Assembly: GCA_016342585.1 (NCBI GenBank)
Contig: JAEINK010000013.1
Span: forward strand, 16,476-80,475
Source: Spirochaetales bacterium
GTDB taxonomy: Bacteria; Spirochaetota; Spirochaetia; UBA9216
DNA: 64,000 bases
Direction: 5' to 3'
Numbering within the stretch: the stretch's first letter is position 1; each line of letters begins with the position of its first letter. Below, piece by piece: positions 9,038 to 17,955 of this stretch. The translations under genes were made by a program, and so were the position numbers. Below the pieces are notes generated by a model. That model had not been told where the DNA came from. It worked only from the letters and a program-made list of their open reading frames with translations, and did not search any database.

Positions 9038-10216
9038 TTAAAGGTTTCCGAAACTTGCTATAAAACCTATTTGAAGATTGTCCAGGGACGGCGATAACTC
9101 CAGGATTCTGTTATAATTGTAGGCAATCTGTACGGCGAATGTACCAAATCGATCACTGATAAAAACATCCTCAATTTTAGTTTGTTTATTTATAATCTCA
9201 TGGGCATAAACCCGGTTTTCAGTGGATCTGTCCCTGAACGTACAGATTTGAAACCCTGCTTCCAGAAGACCTCCAATTATAGTTGGACTTTCCTCTATTC
9301 TGGATCCTCCGATACCAAGAGTGGCATACCAATAACCTCCGCTGGCCGGATAAAGAAACCTCTCTATTTCAATGTTTATTTCTCCATGTGTAAGATCAAC
9401 CTTACCTTCATTAAATAGATATACTGAGAAGTTATAATCCAGGTTTGTATCGGGATCTACTCTAAGCCCCTTTTTAAGAAGATACAGCTTATTTGATTTC
9501 AGACCATTTCCGACCCTATCTAGTGAAAAACTGGAACGGACTATATCTGTGAAGGTTAGTTTTGGTAAAAATCTGTCCAGGAATAATCGGTTAACTGCAA
9601 AATCAAATGTTTCAATATTAGTATTTATGGTGTTTATGACGGTTCCAAACTGCATATCAAATATTTTAAGCTGGAGATACAGGGATGACAGGGGTTCTCC
9701 ATCAGAATCTATCCCATCATCCATCGTATCAAAAAGTAGTCCATTAAGACCTATTTTCTTCATGGTTATTCCACCGCCGATACAATTACCTCGGTCTGTA
9801 CTTTTTAGTATATTTATCGGCTGATCTGCTTCATCAAAAGTCTCCTTATAGTAAGATGCATTTTGCAGGCTGAGTATTCCGTTAAATTCGAAATAATCAT
9901 TACCAATAAGCATAAGACGTAAAAAAGAAAACATTCCTCCAAAATGAGAGCGATTCTGCATCTCCTGATTTAAACCGAGGATAGACCTGTATCCTATTTC
10001 TGCCCCGCCACCAGCCTTTGATAATCCCGTATCTGGTTTTCCTGACTCCTGGATGACCTGATTTTTATAGAGGATATCAGTTCTAGCCATATAATCGTGA
10101 TATACATCAAGGCCGGTACGTTCTGTTGGGTTATAAATATTTAGAGATTCGGTGAAGGACATAAATGAAGTAAGTAAAAAGCCTGCTATAAATACAAATT
10201 TAATCTTCCATAACAT
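9038..10216 (-). CDS. exported protein of unknown function, probably outer-membrane
   Basis: Product of 392 residues. Start chosen at 10216 (MLWKIKFVFIAG) because GGGAG sits five bases upstream and a signal peptide begins there; a longer frame starts at 10237. The mature part has many alternating strands, repeated aromatic-rich strand ends and a final ...LQIGFIASFGNL, compatible with a beta-barrel or a surface beta protein. No family recognised. It overlaps the end of the upstream gene by 17 bases, so the two are probably co-expressed. Confidence 0.6.
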   Translation of the reverse strand: MLWKIKFVFIAGFLLTSFMSFTESLNIYNPTERTGLDVYHDYMARTDILYKNQVIQESGKPDTGLSKAGGGAEIGYRSILGLNQEMQNRSHFGGMFSFLRLMLIGNDYFEFNGILSLQNASYYKETFDEADQPINILKSTDRGNCIGGGITMKKIGLNGLLFDTMDDGIDSDGEPLSSLYLQLKIFDMQFGTVINTINTNIETFDFAVNRLFLDRFLPKLTFTDIVRSSFSLDRVGNGLKSNKLYLLKKGLRVDPDTNLDYNFSVYLFNEGKVDLTHGEINIEIERFLYPASGGYWYATLGIGGSRIEESPTIIGGLLEAGFQICTFRDRSTENRVYAHEIINKQTKIEDVFISDRFGTFAVQIAYNYNRILELSPSLDNLQIGFIASFGNL

Positions 10217-10565
10217 AGATGCTCCCGAATAGTGCAAATAAACCGCTCGTAAGAATCAACGCGGGGATAAACAGCCAGGAGGCGAGGTCCGACAGAAATA
10301 GGGAATTTATATCATCAATGTTCTGACTATTGGGACCTTGATCGAAAAAAATCCAGGTTAGATAGTTTTCGTTTGCTGCTGGTTCCGAAGAACTATATTC
10401 AATATAATCAGAACCTGGGTACATCGTTGTTATTGATTCTTTGTTCCCTGAATACATTTCTCCGAATTCTTTAAGAATAATTTCATCTGAAAAGGTGTTT
10501 TGTAAAAAGCAGGTAAAGAAAACAATCAGGGAAATCAGTTTTGAAATTCGTCTAGAATTATTCAT
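10200..10565 (-). CDS. small membrane protein of unknown function
   Basis: Product of 121 residues. It has an N-terminal signal-like segment (ISLIVFFTCFLQNTFS) and a C-terminal hydrophobic helix (WLFIPALILTSGLFALFGSIYV). The middle, about residues 28-90, is soluble and acidic. The topology suggests a periplasmic domain held by a C-terminal anchor. A Shine-Dalgarno-like GGAGAAG lies upstream of the ATG. It overlaps the next gene downstream and is likely its partner. Function unknown. Confidence 0.55.
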   Translation of the reverse strand: MNNSRRISKLISLIVFFTCFLQNTFSDEIILKEFGEMYSGNKESITTMYPGSDYIEYSSSEPAANENYLTWIFFDQGPNSQNIDDINSLFLSDLASWLFIPALILTSGLFALFGSIYVMED

Positions 10566-10737
10566 AAACTTCTCCGGAAGAATAATAAAATTATATATTC
10601 GATGTACTTATAAAGTATAAATTCCGAAATTGAAGTTGTCTACATTTAATTCTCATAATAAGCCTGTAAACAAACAATTTCAAAAGTAGCGTGGATAGTC
10701 CCAAGTGAAGTATGGTTTGTAAAAGTATTTTATTCCC

Positions 10738-11712
10738 CTACTCAAATGGGAAATGATAATTCCAGGAATCCCTTAAATTATCACATATATCCATGACACG
10801 TATGATTTCACTGTGGGGCATGGAAGGTGCTTCTATAACACCTTTTGCTATACAATCCAGACATTCTTGAACTTCATATTTAAAACCAGTTAATTGGACC
10901 GGTATTTCATACTCTTTTATAAGAGTGTAATTTTCATCATAGAGCTTAATTGCTTCCGGATTATTTATGTTGGTAATTTCCAGATGACCTCTATCTCCAT
11001 TTATGACTCCTCTTCTATTTAAGTTTGTATAGATAGTTGTTCGAAATGTGGCAAGCATTCCATTCTCATATATCAGGCTTACGTTTTCTTGCCCGTCTAC
11101 TCCCGACGCTTTGTCAAAGATTACAGATGATTCTATAGTTTTAATTTTTGTTCCAAAGAACATCAAGGTAAAGTTGATTGGATAAACACCTAAATCGAGA
11201 AGGGCACCACCTGCGAGTGATTTTTCTCGTATTCTTTCAACATCATGAATATTATATCCAAGGTTTGAATCAACAGATGCTATATTTCCTAAAACACCAC
11301 TTGTAATAATATTTGATATAATTTTGCGGGTAGGAAGATAGCGGGTATAAATTGCCTCTGCTAGAAGAAGATTCTTATCTTTTGCCATTTTTAAGACTTC
11401 TCTGGCCATAGTACTATTTGCAGTAAACGCTTTTTCGCATAGTACGTTTTTATTGTGGTTTAGTGCATCCTTTATCAGTTGATAATGATGAGAATGGGGT
11501 ACTGCAATATAAACAAGATCTATTTTATCATCACTTAATAATTCATCATATGAACCGAAGGCTTTGTTACTCTTATAAGTTTTTGCAAACTCCTCTGCTT
11601 TTTCAAGAGACCTTGATGCCACACCATATAAATTAATACCATCCATTAAATTAACAGTCTTTGCCATTTTAGTTGCTATATTACCACAACCAAGAATTCC
11701 AATATTGTTCAT
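10738..11712 (-). CDS. Gfo/Idh/MocA-family NAD(P)-dependent oxidoreductase
   Basis: Product of 324 residues, normal for the family. The N-terminal Rossmann fold starts at once with GILGCGNIATKMA (residues 4-16). The conserved NVLCEKAF segment (about 88-95) holds the Glu-Lys pair typical of these dehydrogenases, and GGALLDLGVYPINF (about 168-181) carries the usual catalytic-region Asp. The C-terminal half is the mixed sheet domain. Substrate not predictable; many members act on sugars or inositols. A CAGGAG lies 11 bases before the ATG, within the end of the QueG-like gene, whose stop is two bases from this start. Confidence 0.9.
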   Translation of the reverse strand: MNNIGILGCGNIATKMAKTVNLMDGINLYGVASRSLEKAEEFAKTYKSNKAFGSYDELLSDDKIDLVYIAVPHSHHYQLIKDALNHNKNVLCEKAFTANSTMAREVLKMAKDKNLLLAEAIYTRYLPTRKIISNIITSGVLGNIASVDSNLGYNIHDVERIREKSLAGGALLDLGVYPINFTLMFFGTKIKTIESSVIFDKASGVDGQENVSLIYENGMLATFRTTIYTNLNRRGVINGDRGHLEITNINNPEAIKLYDENYTLIKEYEIPVQLTGFKYEVQECLDCIAKGVIEAPSMPHSEIIRVMDICDNLRDSWNYHFPFE

Positions 11713-11713
11713 A

Positions 11714-12898
11714 TCAAGTTAACTCCTGAAACTCTTTATCAGCGGATCGATATTCCCGCAATTCTCGCAAAACCTCTCGATCCAGAGGGTTTTTCCCCCG
11801 GGAGGGGAGTATCCGGTTTATATCCGTAAAATCGGAAGGATTGATGACGACCTCCAGTCCGAAGGAGGTAGAAACTTTGATACTGTTTTTACCCGCCTTA
11901 ACGTGATGTCCATCCGGGGCAAGGGCGGCGGTTCCTGAATGGTGAATAGATTTTCGATTTTCCAATCTTTCTGTCCTGTCTTTCATGCATACACTTCTGC
12001 AGAATCCGCAGACCGTATAATACAACCATTCTGGATCAAATACTGTTTTTCTATAATCTTCGAAAGCATTATCCCCGTCCTGCATTTGAGGATCGGATTT
12101 CTGAAGGGAGATGCAGAGGGCATCCAGTTCCGGTTTATTTTCCGGCAGGGGAGCTGCCAGTCTATAAGGGCTCCAGTTTGACCAGTCTCCCCGGGTAGAT
12201 AGCCCTTCATATCCGGTGCAGCCGATCCAGCAGCAGGTATTAGGCTGTTTTCTGCTTATGGTTTCTGTAATCCCTGCGATCCTTACCGTCTGTGACTCAC
12301 CTGGATGTATCATGCCTACCGGACATACGGTCGCACACATTTTACAGCCGTCGCAGGGGTTTTGTTCACAAAGCGGGTCTTCATCCAATACCGCGTCGGT
12401 AATCACGCTGCCCAGTTCGACAAGTGCTCCATATTCAGGAGTCATAAGGTTACCACTCCACCCAAGCCTGCCCAGACCGGCTGCGACCCCTGCATATCTA
12501 TGGGAAAACTCGGGATGGAATTCTGTCATCTCGGTGATATCGGCAGCGCCTTTCTCGGGAAGGTAGTTGTTGTTTATATTCACATTCACAGCACGGTATC
12601 CTAGGCTTTCCAGAGATTGAACCAATATGTCTCCGATAGAATACAATCTTTGTACTGTCGCTTTTCTGTCTATACAGTGTGATTTCCAGTCTCTCTTTTC
12701 AAGGAAACTGGTAGTCCTATTCTTATCCAGGGCAATGGCAAAGGAGATGACCGATCTTGCGCCAGGCATAAGAGTCTCTGCATTGCCGGAGGGTGGGGAG
12801 TCGGCCAATCGTTCCACAGAGGTGATCCCCGCAAGGTGGGCTCCCCCCTGAAGAGCTATTTCTTTTATTTGTAGGGACAACACTTTCATGTGCTTCAT
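11714..12898 (-). CDS. QueG-like iron-sulfur protein (epoxyqueuosine reductase family)
   Basis: Product of 394 residues. The region VAAGLGRLGWSGNLMTPEYG is the G.G..G.....l....G pattern of the cobalamin-dependent QueG family. A 4Fe-4S motif CDGCKMCATVCPVG follows near residue 175, and a second Cys set CGFCRSVC lies near 295. The C-terminal part differs from textbook QueG, so it may be a paralogue with another reductase activity. An ATG at 12889 (MKVLSLQ) is an alternative start. Real QueG reduces epoxyqueuosine to queuosine in tRNA; note the possible queuosine mannosyltransferase at 24015-25220. Confidence 0.7.
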   Translation of the reverse strand: MKHMKVLSLQIKEIALQGGAHLAGITSVERLADSPPSGNAETLMPGARSVISFAIALDKNRTTSFLEKRDWKSHCIDRKATVQRLYSIGDILVQSLESLGYRAVNVNINNNYLPEKGAADITEMTEFHPEFSHRYAGVAAGLGRLGWSGNLMTPEYGALVELGSVITDAVLDEDPLCEQNPCDGCKMCATVCPVGMIHPGESQTVRIAGITETISRKQPNTCCWIGCTGYEGLSTRGDWSNWSPYRLAAPLPENKPELDALCISLQKSDPQMQDGDNAFEDYRKTVFDPEWLYYTVCGFCRSVCMKDRTERLENRKSIHHSGTAALAPDGHHVKAGKNSIKVSTSFGLEVVINPSDFTDINRILPSRGKNPLDREVLRELREYRSADKEFQELT

Positions 12899-12908
12899 TA
12901 TATTATAA

Positions 12909-13067
12909 AAATGGAATTTTTCTTATCTTAATATTCCATCTATGATTGGATATGCACTAAGTGAAATTGATCTTATTCCTGATTTTATACCATTTTTAGT
13001 ATATTTGGATGAGTTATAAGTTATTCCCGTATTGATTACAGTGTCAATAAAGTTAATCTTTAATTAA
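12909..13067 (+). pseudogene. decayed YkvA/DUF1232-type membrane protein gene
   Basis: Reading from 12909, the frame encodes [19 protein letters not shown] followed by VYLDEL, then a TAA at 13017-13019, then VIPVLITVSIKLIF before a second TAA at 13065. The first part matches the family core '[22 protein letters not shown]' and the part after the stop matches the helix that normally follows it ('iiPl.i.laikLiP'). The reading frame is kept across the stop, so a single in-frame stop interrupts the core; both ends of the domain are missing. DUF1232 proteins are small membrane proteins of unknown role. Confidence 0.7.
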
Positions 13068-13202
13068 AAATTAGATAAAACACGAAAAAAAGTTTTAGAG
13101 TAACCTATAAAATTAAAGAAAAATACCTCAACTACAACAGCTTTCGGTATTGTATGGAATCTAATACTTTCATAAAATTGAATAGATATTATAGAATTAT
13201 AC

Positions 13203-13287
13203 TACCAGAGACGAGACTTGAACTCGTACAGGATATTATCCCGGGGGATTTTAAGTCCCCTGTGTCTACCAATTCCACCACTCTGGC
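13203..13287 (-). tRNA. tRNA-Leu(TAA)
   Basis: On the minus strand the 7-bp acceptor stem GCCAGAG pairs with CTCTGGT, the anticodon stem GGGGA/TCCCC encloses CTTAAAA with anticodon TAA, a long variable arm is present as expected for Leu, and the T-arm carries GTTCAAGTC. The length is 85 bases. The 3' end is A followed by GT, so CCA is not encoded and must be added. Confidence 0.95.
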
Positions 13288-13307
13288 ACTAACTTAATAG
13301 TGTTGGT

Positions 13308-13336
13308 ATTTTACCGATTCGAAAGGGGTTGGTCAA
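13308..13336 (-). promoter_or_regulatory. promoter of tRNA-Leu
   Basis: On the minus strand TTGACC (13331-13336) and TAAAAT (13308-13313) are 17 bases apart, about 20 bases before the tRNA 5' end. Confidence 0.6.
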
Positions 13337-13412
13337 CTGATTTTTTATAAATATATTTTGCTAATTTTGGTCAAATAGATTATCCTTACTAAAACACTAA
13401 GAGAGGTATTTT

Positions 13413-13598
13413 ATGGCAGCAAAAAGAAAACGTTCTAAATCTCCAAGTCTTATTTTAATGGTTCTGGCAGTTTTTTTTCCTTTTTTAGCAGTATTATTAT
13501 ATAAAGGTCTGGGCAAAACATTTCTTATCAATGTCATTTTATGCATTCTTGGGTATGTTCCGGGGATTATCCATGCCTTCTGGGTACTGCTTAAATAG
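13413..13598 (+). CDS. Pmp3/YqaE-like small membrane protein
   Basis: Product of 61 residues. A basic N-terminus (AAKRKRSKS) is followed by two hydrophobic helices separated by a short loop: SLILMVLAVFFPFLAVLLY and TFLINVILCILGYVPGIIHAF. The pattern FPFLAVLLYKG...LINVILCILGYVPGIIHA fits the Pmp3/UPF0057 proteolipid family, whose members affect membrane potential or salt tolerance in several organisms. GAGAGG lies upstream of the ATG. It is transcribed away from tRNA-Leu and ends at a strong shared terminator. Confidence 0.85.
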   Translation: MAAKRKRSKSPSLILMVLAVFFPFLAVLLYKGLGKTFLINVILCILGYVPGIIHAFWVLLK

Positions 13599-13618
13599 CA
13601 CTCATAAATAATAAAAAA

Positions 13619-13644
13619 GACCGGGGCGTTTCAGTTCCCCGGTC
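13619..13644. terminator. bidirectional terminator
   Basis: GACCGGGG (13619-13626) pairs with CCCCGGTC (13637-13644) around a 10-base loop. The minus strand reads into TTTTTTATTATT, so it mainly ends the minus-strand gene at 13676-15304; the plus strand flank TAATTATT can end the Pmp3-like gene. Confidence 0.85.
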
Positions 13645-13675
13645 TAATTATTCTGATAAAACAATCTGATATTTA

Positions 13676-15304
13676 CTATTCTACCTGTACCAGCTCTGTC
13701 CCGGGGTAGCTTCGATCCATCTCTTCGGCAGTAAGCCCCACCGACTGGTAAAGATCCATTAAATCTATCTGGGATTTATCAAACTCAGGTTTTACGCTTC
13801 CCCACCATTGTTCCTTCCAGTTATAGGTCGCCAGGGTCGCATATCCATTGCTGGCCGGTTTGAATTGTATGAAATTGTAATTGGGATATACCATTATCTT
13901 ATAATCCCCAATAATTGTCTGATTAAGGCCCTGTTTCAGGACAGCATTCCTGTCTACTCTGGAGTGGTTATCCTCAACTCGCGGTGCGGCAGGCTGAGCC
14001 GGCTGGTGGGAAGGGGAGCTGTTTCTCTGGCTACTTGCAGCAGCAGACTGGTTTGGTGCCGGAGCGGCTCTACCAGGGCCTATCATGGGGCCCGAGGGGT
14101 TCCCCTGGGGTGTTGGGGTTGCTGGAGTATCCTCTCCCCGATGGATCTGGTTTGTCCCTCTTGCTTGAACGAGGTTTTCTCCGGGATATCCCCTGTCCAG
14201 CTCCTCGGGTGTTAACAGTATGGATTGATAGAGGGCTGTTAGGTCTACGATGGATTTATCAAAATCATCAACCATGCTGATCCAGTATTGCTTTTTCCAG
14301 TTGTAGCTGGCCAGGGTCGGTGTACATGTATTCACGGGTCTGAAACAAATTATTTCCGAGTTTGCGAAGGTAAGGACCCAGTAATCACCAAAGACCATAT
14401 GGTGAGCATCGTCGCTTAATACAGCAGTCGAATCGACTCTGGGAAGTTCCTCGGAACTCGATGGTCTTGAGGGCTGGGACGGACTTGCCGGAGTCGTTTG
14501 CTGGTTATTGTGATTATTCGGATTGGGCGCGTTGGAAGCTGTGGCCTGAACCAGGTTTTCTCCGGGGTATCCCCTGTTCATCTCCTCTTCGGATAGCAGG
14601 CATGAATCATACAGGGAAGGGAGATCGATTAGGGATATGTCAAAACTATCGGTTTTACTAATCCAGTACTGCTTTTCCCAGTTATAACTTGCCAGGGTGG
14701 GTGTGCATGTGTTAACAGGTCGGAAACATATTGTGCTTGAATTTTCGAAGGTCAGCACCCAGACGTTTCCGAAAACCCGGTGATGGGCATCTTCGCTCAG
14801 TACAGCATGATTATCGACCCGGTAGTAACTTCCCGAGGCGGGGTGCGGTTCTGCCGGATAGGGTTTGGGCGATTCTTCAATTATAGTCTGCGATTGGCCG
14901 GGGCCGGTTGGACGGGGCTGAACCTGATTTTTACCGGTAGCCTGCACCACATTCCTTCCGGGGTAGTCCCTGTTAAGCTCTTCCGGAGTAAGGATGACAG
15001 AAGAGTAGAGGTCGAGCAACGGAATACTGTTTTTATCGAATCCTGCCGCCGGTGTGCCAACCCAGTATTGTTCCTTCCAATTGTACTGGGCAAGGATTAT
15101 TGTATTCTCCGATGACCTGAACCTGAGGATGGGGTAGTTGGGGAAAACAACAACCTTGTAGTCTCCAATGAATGTGTTTTGAAGATTTTCCTTTAAAACA
15201 GCGTTTCTATCGACTCGGGCAACCGAGGAATTCTGTGCTGAGAGGTTAAAAGAAACAGCAATTAAAAATAAAACGATTATTAAACTTATTTTACAATTTT
15301 TCAT
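13676..15304 (-). CDS. secreted protein with four copies of an unrecognised ~95-residue domain
   Basis: Product of 542 residues with a signal peptide (IIVLFLIAVSFNLSAQ). Four copies of one domain start near residues 29, 163, 290 and 447. Each copy has RVD..AVL near its start, a central (V/T)(F/Y)G..W/K-VxxF/P strand, YNW..QYW in its middle, (F)D.S.(I)DL..LY.S and ends (L)(T/S).EE(L/M)(N/D)R.YPG.(N)(L)VQ. Copies 2 and 3 share long identical stretches (for example CFRPVNTCTPTLASYNW), so they stem from a recent duplication. Pro/Gln/Ser-rich linkers separate the copies. No family recognised. A bead-on-string envelope or periplasmic binding protein is a reasonable guess. Confidence 0.7.
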   Translation of the reverse strand: MKNCKISLIIVLFLIAVSFNLSAQNSSVARVDRNAVLKENLQNTFIGDYKVVVFPNYPILRFRSSENTIILAQYNWKEQYWVGTPAAGFDKNSIPLLDLYSSVILTPEELNRDYPGRNVVQATGKNQVQPRPTGPGQSQTIIEESPKPYPAEPHPASGSYYRVDNHAVLSEDAHHRVFGNVWVLTFENSSTICFRPVNTCTPTLASYNWEKQYWISKTDSFDISLIDLPSLYDSCLLSEEEMNRGYPGENLVQATASNAPNPNNHNNQQTTPASPSQPSRPSSSEELPRVDSTAVLSDDAHHMVFGDYWVLTFANSEIICFRPVNTCTPTLASYNWKKQYWISMVDDFDKSIVDLTALYQSILLTPEELDRGYPGENLVQARGTNQIHRGEDTPATPTPQGNPSGPMIGPGRAAPAPNQSAAASSQRNSSPSHQPAQPAAPRVEDNHSRVDRNAVLKQGLNQTIIGDYKIMVYPNYNFIQFKPASNGYATLATYNWKEQWWGSVKPEFDKSQIDLMDLYQSVGLTAEEMDRSYPGTELVQVE

Positions 15305-15399
15305 GTCATAACTTTAAACAAGGTGTTTTTATCTGTCAATAAAAAAAATCAGCACCTGAACCCCTGCTGTAAACCTGTTGTGAAGCTGTCCCTTCTCTG

Positions 15400-17394
15400 C
15401 TATTTAAACTGGGCCTTCATCTTGGCAAAGAGGTCTTCGGCAAGTTCATCGTCCATATTGTTGTCCGGTTCATGGAATTCGACAAGCTCTGCGGGGATCT
15501 CTTCCAGGAACTTGCTTGGCCCTGTCTCCATGACTTCCCGCATGATCCGCCTGGTTCGGCAGCAGGTCATGAAGAGTTTTTCCCGGGCGCGGGTTATTGC
15601 CACATAGAAGAGGCGTCTCTCTTCCTGTATATTATCAGGATTCTCTTCGAGGGCCCGGGCATGAGGGAGGATCTGCTCTTCAACACCGGCAAGGAAAACA
15701 AGATCAAACTCAAGTCCTTTGGCCGAATGAATGGTCATAAGGTTCACCTGACCTTCCTCTTCTCCCTCTTCACTCTGGTTCATAAGGGTTATCTTGTTCA
15801 GGTAGGTACCCAGTTTGGGACTCAGATTATCCGGATTTGACTCCCACCGATCGAAAAAGTCACAGAAACGGAGTATATTCTGAAACTTCCATTTGGCGAC
15901 CTTGTCATTGGTATGGTGCTCCTGAAGGAGGTATCCCCAGAAGTCGATGGCGTCTATGAAGGAGCGGAGTACATCGCCCTTTTTTCTCTCCTGATCGAAA
16001 CGGGTGCGGTACATCTCCATGAGTGACAGAAAATCTGCCAGGCAGCCTTTCAACCTATCTGAAAGGGGGGAGTCTTCAGCCCACCGCAGGGCGGAAATGG
16101 CGGAGTAGAGGGAAAATCCCCTCTCATCAGCCACATTTCGGATTGTCTGTACGGTTTTGATACCGATTCCCCGCCGGGGTGTATTTATTATTCTGAGAAG
16201 GTTGACATCATCATCCGGATTCACGATTACCCGCAGGTAGGCAATAACATCCTTAATCTCTTTCCGTTGGAAGAAACTTGTACCGCCGGAAACCTTGTAG
16301 GGAATGTTAAGATCAAGAAAGGCCTCTTCGATAGGGGCTGTCAGACTGTTGGTCCTGACTAACACACCCACATCATGGTATTTTCGACCTTCATTGACGA
16401 CCCATGTACGAAGGGTTTCGGCAATGAAAAGCCCCTCTCTGGTTTCATCCTCCGGGTAGTAGATCTGGATGGCTTTTCCAGAATCCATTCCAGACCACAA
16501 GGCTTTTTCCTTCCTGTTTGTATTATTTGATATAAGCTGGTTCGCTGCATTCAGGATATTCTGGGTAGAGCGATAGTTCTGTTCCAGCTTGATCTCCTTA
16601 AGCTCGGGAAAGTCCTTTTCAAAATTAATAATATTCTGATAGTTGGCCCCGCGCCAGGAGTATATGGATTGATCATCATCCCCGACCACACAAATGTTAT
16701 GGTGTGCATCGGCGAGGAGTTTCATGAACTCATACTGGTAGAGGGATGTATCCTGAAACTCATCGACCATAATGTATTTATACCTCTCCCGGTACCCCTC
16801 CAGAACATCGGGATACTCTTTGAAGAGTTTGACCGGGAGGACAATAAGATCATCAAAATCGACGGCGTTGTAGACCTTCAGGTGATTCAGATACTCAATG
16901 TAGGCAGGTCGCCACATATCGTTTGTACCATCCCATTTGATCCGGTTGGTTTTTATTCCGGAAAAAAGGTTTGAGAGCATATAGGGATCAAAACCATCGG
17001 CGGGGATTTTTAACTCCCTTCCGACATCTTTTATCAATGAAATTTGATCGGTCTGATCATATATGGAAAAGTTTTCACGGAATCCGAGATGACTGATGCT
17101 CTCTTTGAGAACTTTAACCCCGAAGGAGTGAAAAGTAGAGACGGTCAGGTTGGAAAGTTTTTTCCCCGTAAGGCTTTTAACCCTCTCGGCCATCTCTTTA
17201 GCCGCCTTATTTGTAAAGGTCAAAGCAAGGATCTGAGACTGGTGGATACCTGAATCGAGCATATGAGCCATGCGAAATGTAATAGTTCTTGTTTTTCCTG
17301 ATCCTGCTCCGGCAATAATGAGGAGAGGACCCTCAAGGGTAACCGCTGTTTCGTATTGCTCGGCGTTGAGCTGGGATCGTAATTCTTCAGACAC
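15400..17394 (-). CDS. UvrD/PcrA/Rep-type superfamily 1 DNA helicase
   Basis: Product of 664 residues, close to Rep in length and shorter than UvrD. Motifs in order: Q-motif LNAEQYETAV, Walker A AGAGSGKTRT (about 29-37), TFTNKAAKEM, Walker B VDEFQDTS (about 215), GDDDQSIYSWRGA, LEQNYRST, VNLMTIHSAKGLEFD and VAITRAREKL. These 3'-5' helicases unwind DNA in repair or replication restart. The ATG is followed by a standard N-terminus. It lies just downstream of the COG2426 membrane protein gene (21 bases), at the end of the same-strand run. Confidence 0.93.
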   Translation of the reverse strand: MSEELRSQLNAEQYETAVTLEGPLLIIAGAGSGKTRTITFRMAHMLDSGIHQSQILALTFTNKAAKEMAERVKSLTGKKLSNLTVSTFHSFGVKVLKESISHLGFRENFSIYDQTDQISLIKDVGRELKIPADGFDPYMLSNLFSGIKTNRIKWDGTNDMWRPAYIEYLNHLKVYNAVDFDDLIVLPVKLFKEYPDVLEGYRERYKYIMVDEFQDTSLYQYEFMKLLADAHHNICVVGDDDQSIYSWRGANYQNIINFEKDFPELKEIKLEQNYRSTQNILNAANQLISNNTNRKEKALWSGMDSGKAIQIYYPEDETREGLFIAETLRTWVVNEGRKYHDVGVLVRTNSLTAPIEEAFLDLNIPYKVSGGTSFFQRKEIKDVIAYLRVIVNPDDDVNLLRIINTPRRGIGIKTVQTIRNVADERGFSLYSAISALRWAEDSPLSDRLKGCLADFLSLMEMYRTRFDQERKKGDVLRSFIDAIDFWGYLLQEHHTNDKVAKWKFQNILRFCDFFDRWESNPDNLSPKLGTYLNKITLMNQSEEGEEEGQVNLMTIHSAKGLEFDLVFLAGVEEQILPHARALEENPDNIQEERRLFYVAITRAREKLFMTCCRTRRIMREVMETGPSKFLEEIPAELVEFHEPDNNMDDELAEDLFAKMKAQFK

Positions 17395-17415
17395 CTGTAT
17401 GTTTACCTCTGTTGT

Positions 17416-17895
17416 TTATATCTCTTTAATAAAAAATGAAAATGCCTGTACACCAAGGGTTGCGACAATGGAGACGATAATACCGGAGATGATAACACCT
17501 CCAAGAGCGGCAAGTATGGTTTTTCTTTTACTCATTCCTAGGATCCAGGCTCCCAGAGTCCCTGTATAGGCTCCGGTGATGGGGAGGGGGATGGCCACAA
17601 AAAACATTATTCCCAAATAACCGTATTTATCTACTTTTTCCTGAACCTTGTGGCGGGCACTCTCGATGAATTTTGTAAAAAATCGATCATACCAACCCAT
17701 CTTCAAAAACAATTTGTGGAAGGTAGATAGAAACAGGAAGACTAACGGCGCGACAAGTGCATTTAAACCCACACAAAGGGGGTAGGCTGCCACCAGGGGT
17801 ATCCCATTGGCCAGGGCATAGGGTATGGCTCCCCTTAATTCAGAAATGGGGAGAATGCTTAAGAAGGCGGAAATAAGAATAGTGTTAAGTTCCAT
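17416..17895 (-). CDS. COG2426 (small multidrug export type) membrane protein
   Basis: Product of 159 residues with about four hydrophobic helices. The conserved features of PF06695 are visible: an N-terminal PISELRGAIPYALANG, then LGIMFFVAIPLPITGAYTGTLGAWILGM and the Gly-rich last helix. Despite the family name, transport has not been shown in general. It stands between the helicase and DUF362 genes, in the same orientation. Confidence 0.85.
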   Translation of the reverse strand: MELNTILISAFLSILPISELRGAIPYALANGIPLVAAYPLCVGLNALVAPLVFLFLSTFHKLFLKMGWYDRFFTKFIESARHKVQEKVDKYGYLGIMFFVAIPLPITGAYTGTLGAWILGMSKRKTILAALGGVIISGIIVSIVATLGVQAFSFFIKEI

Positions 17896-17955
17896 ATGTA
17901 AGGATTAAGCCAGAAACAGGCCGGTTTTGCAATACCGAACAGGGATGTTTCCTGT

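Noticed and set aside
15400..17394. RecB- or AddA-type nuclease helicase
   Set aside because: The chain is 664 residues and stops shortly after the last helicase motif; there is no nuclease domain or Fe-S Cys set.
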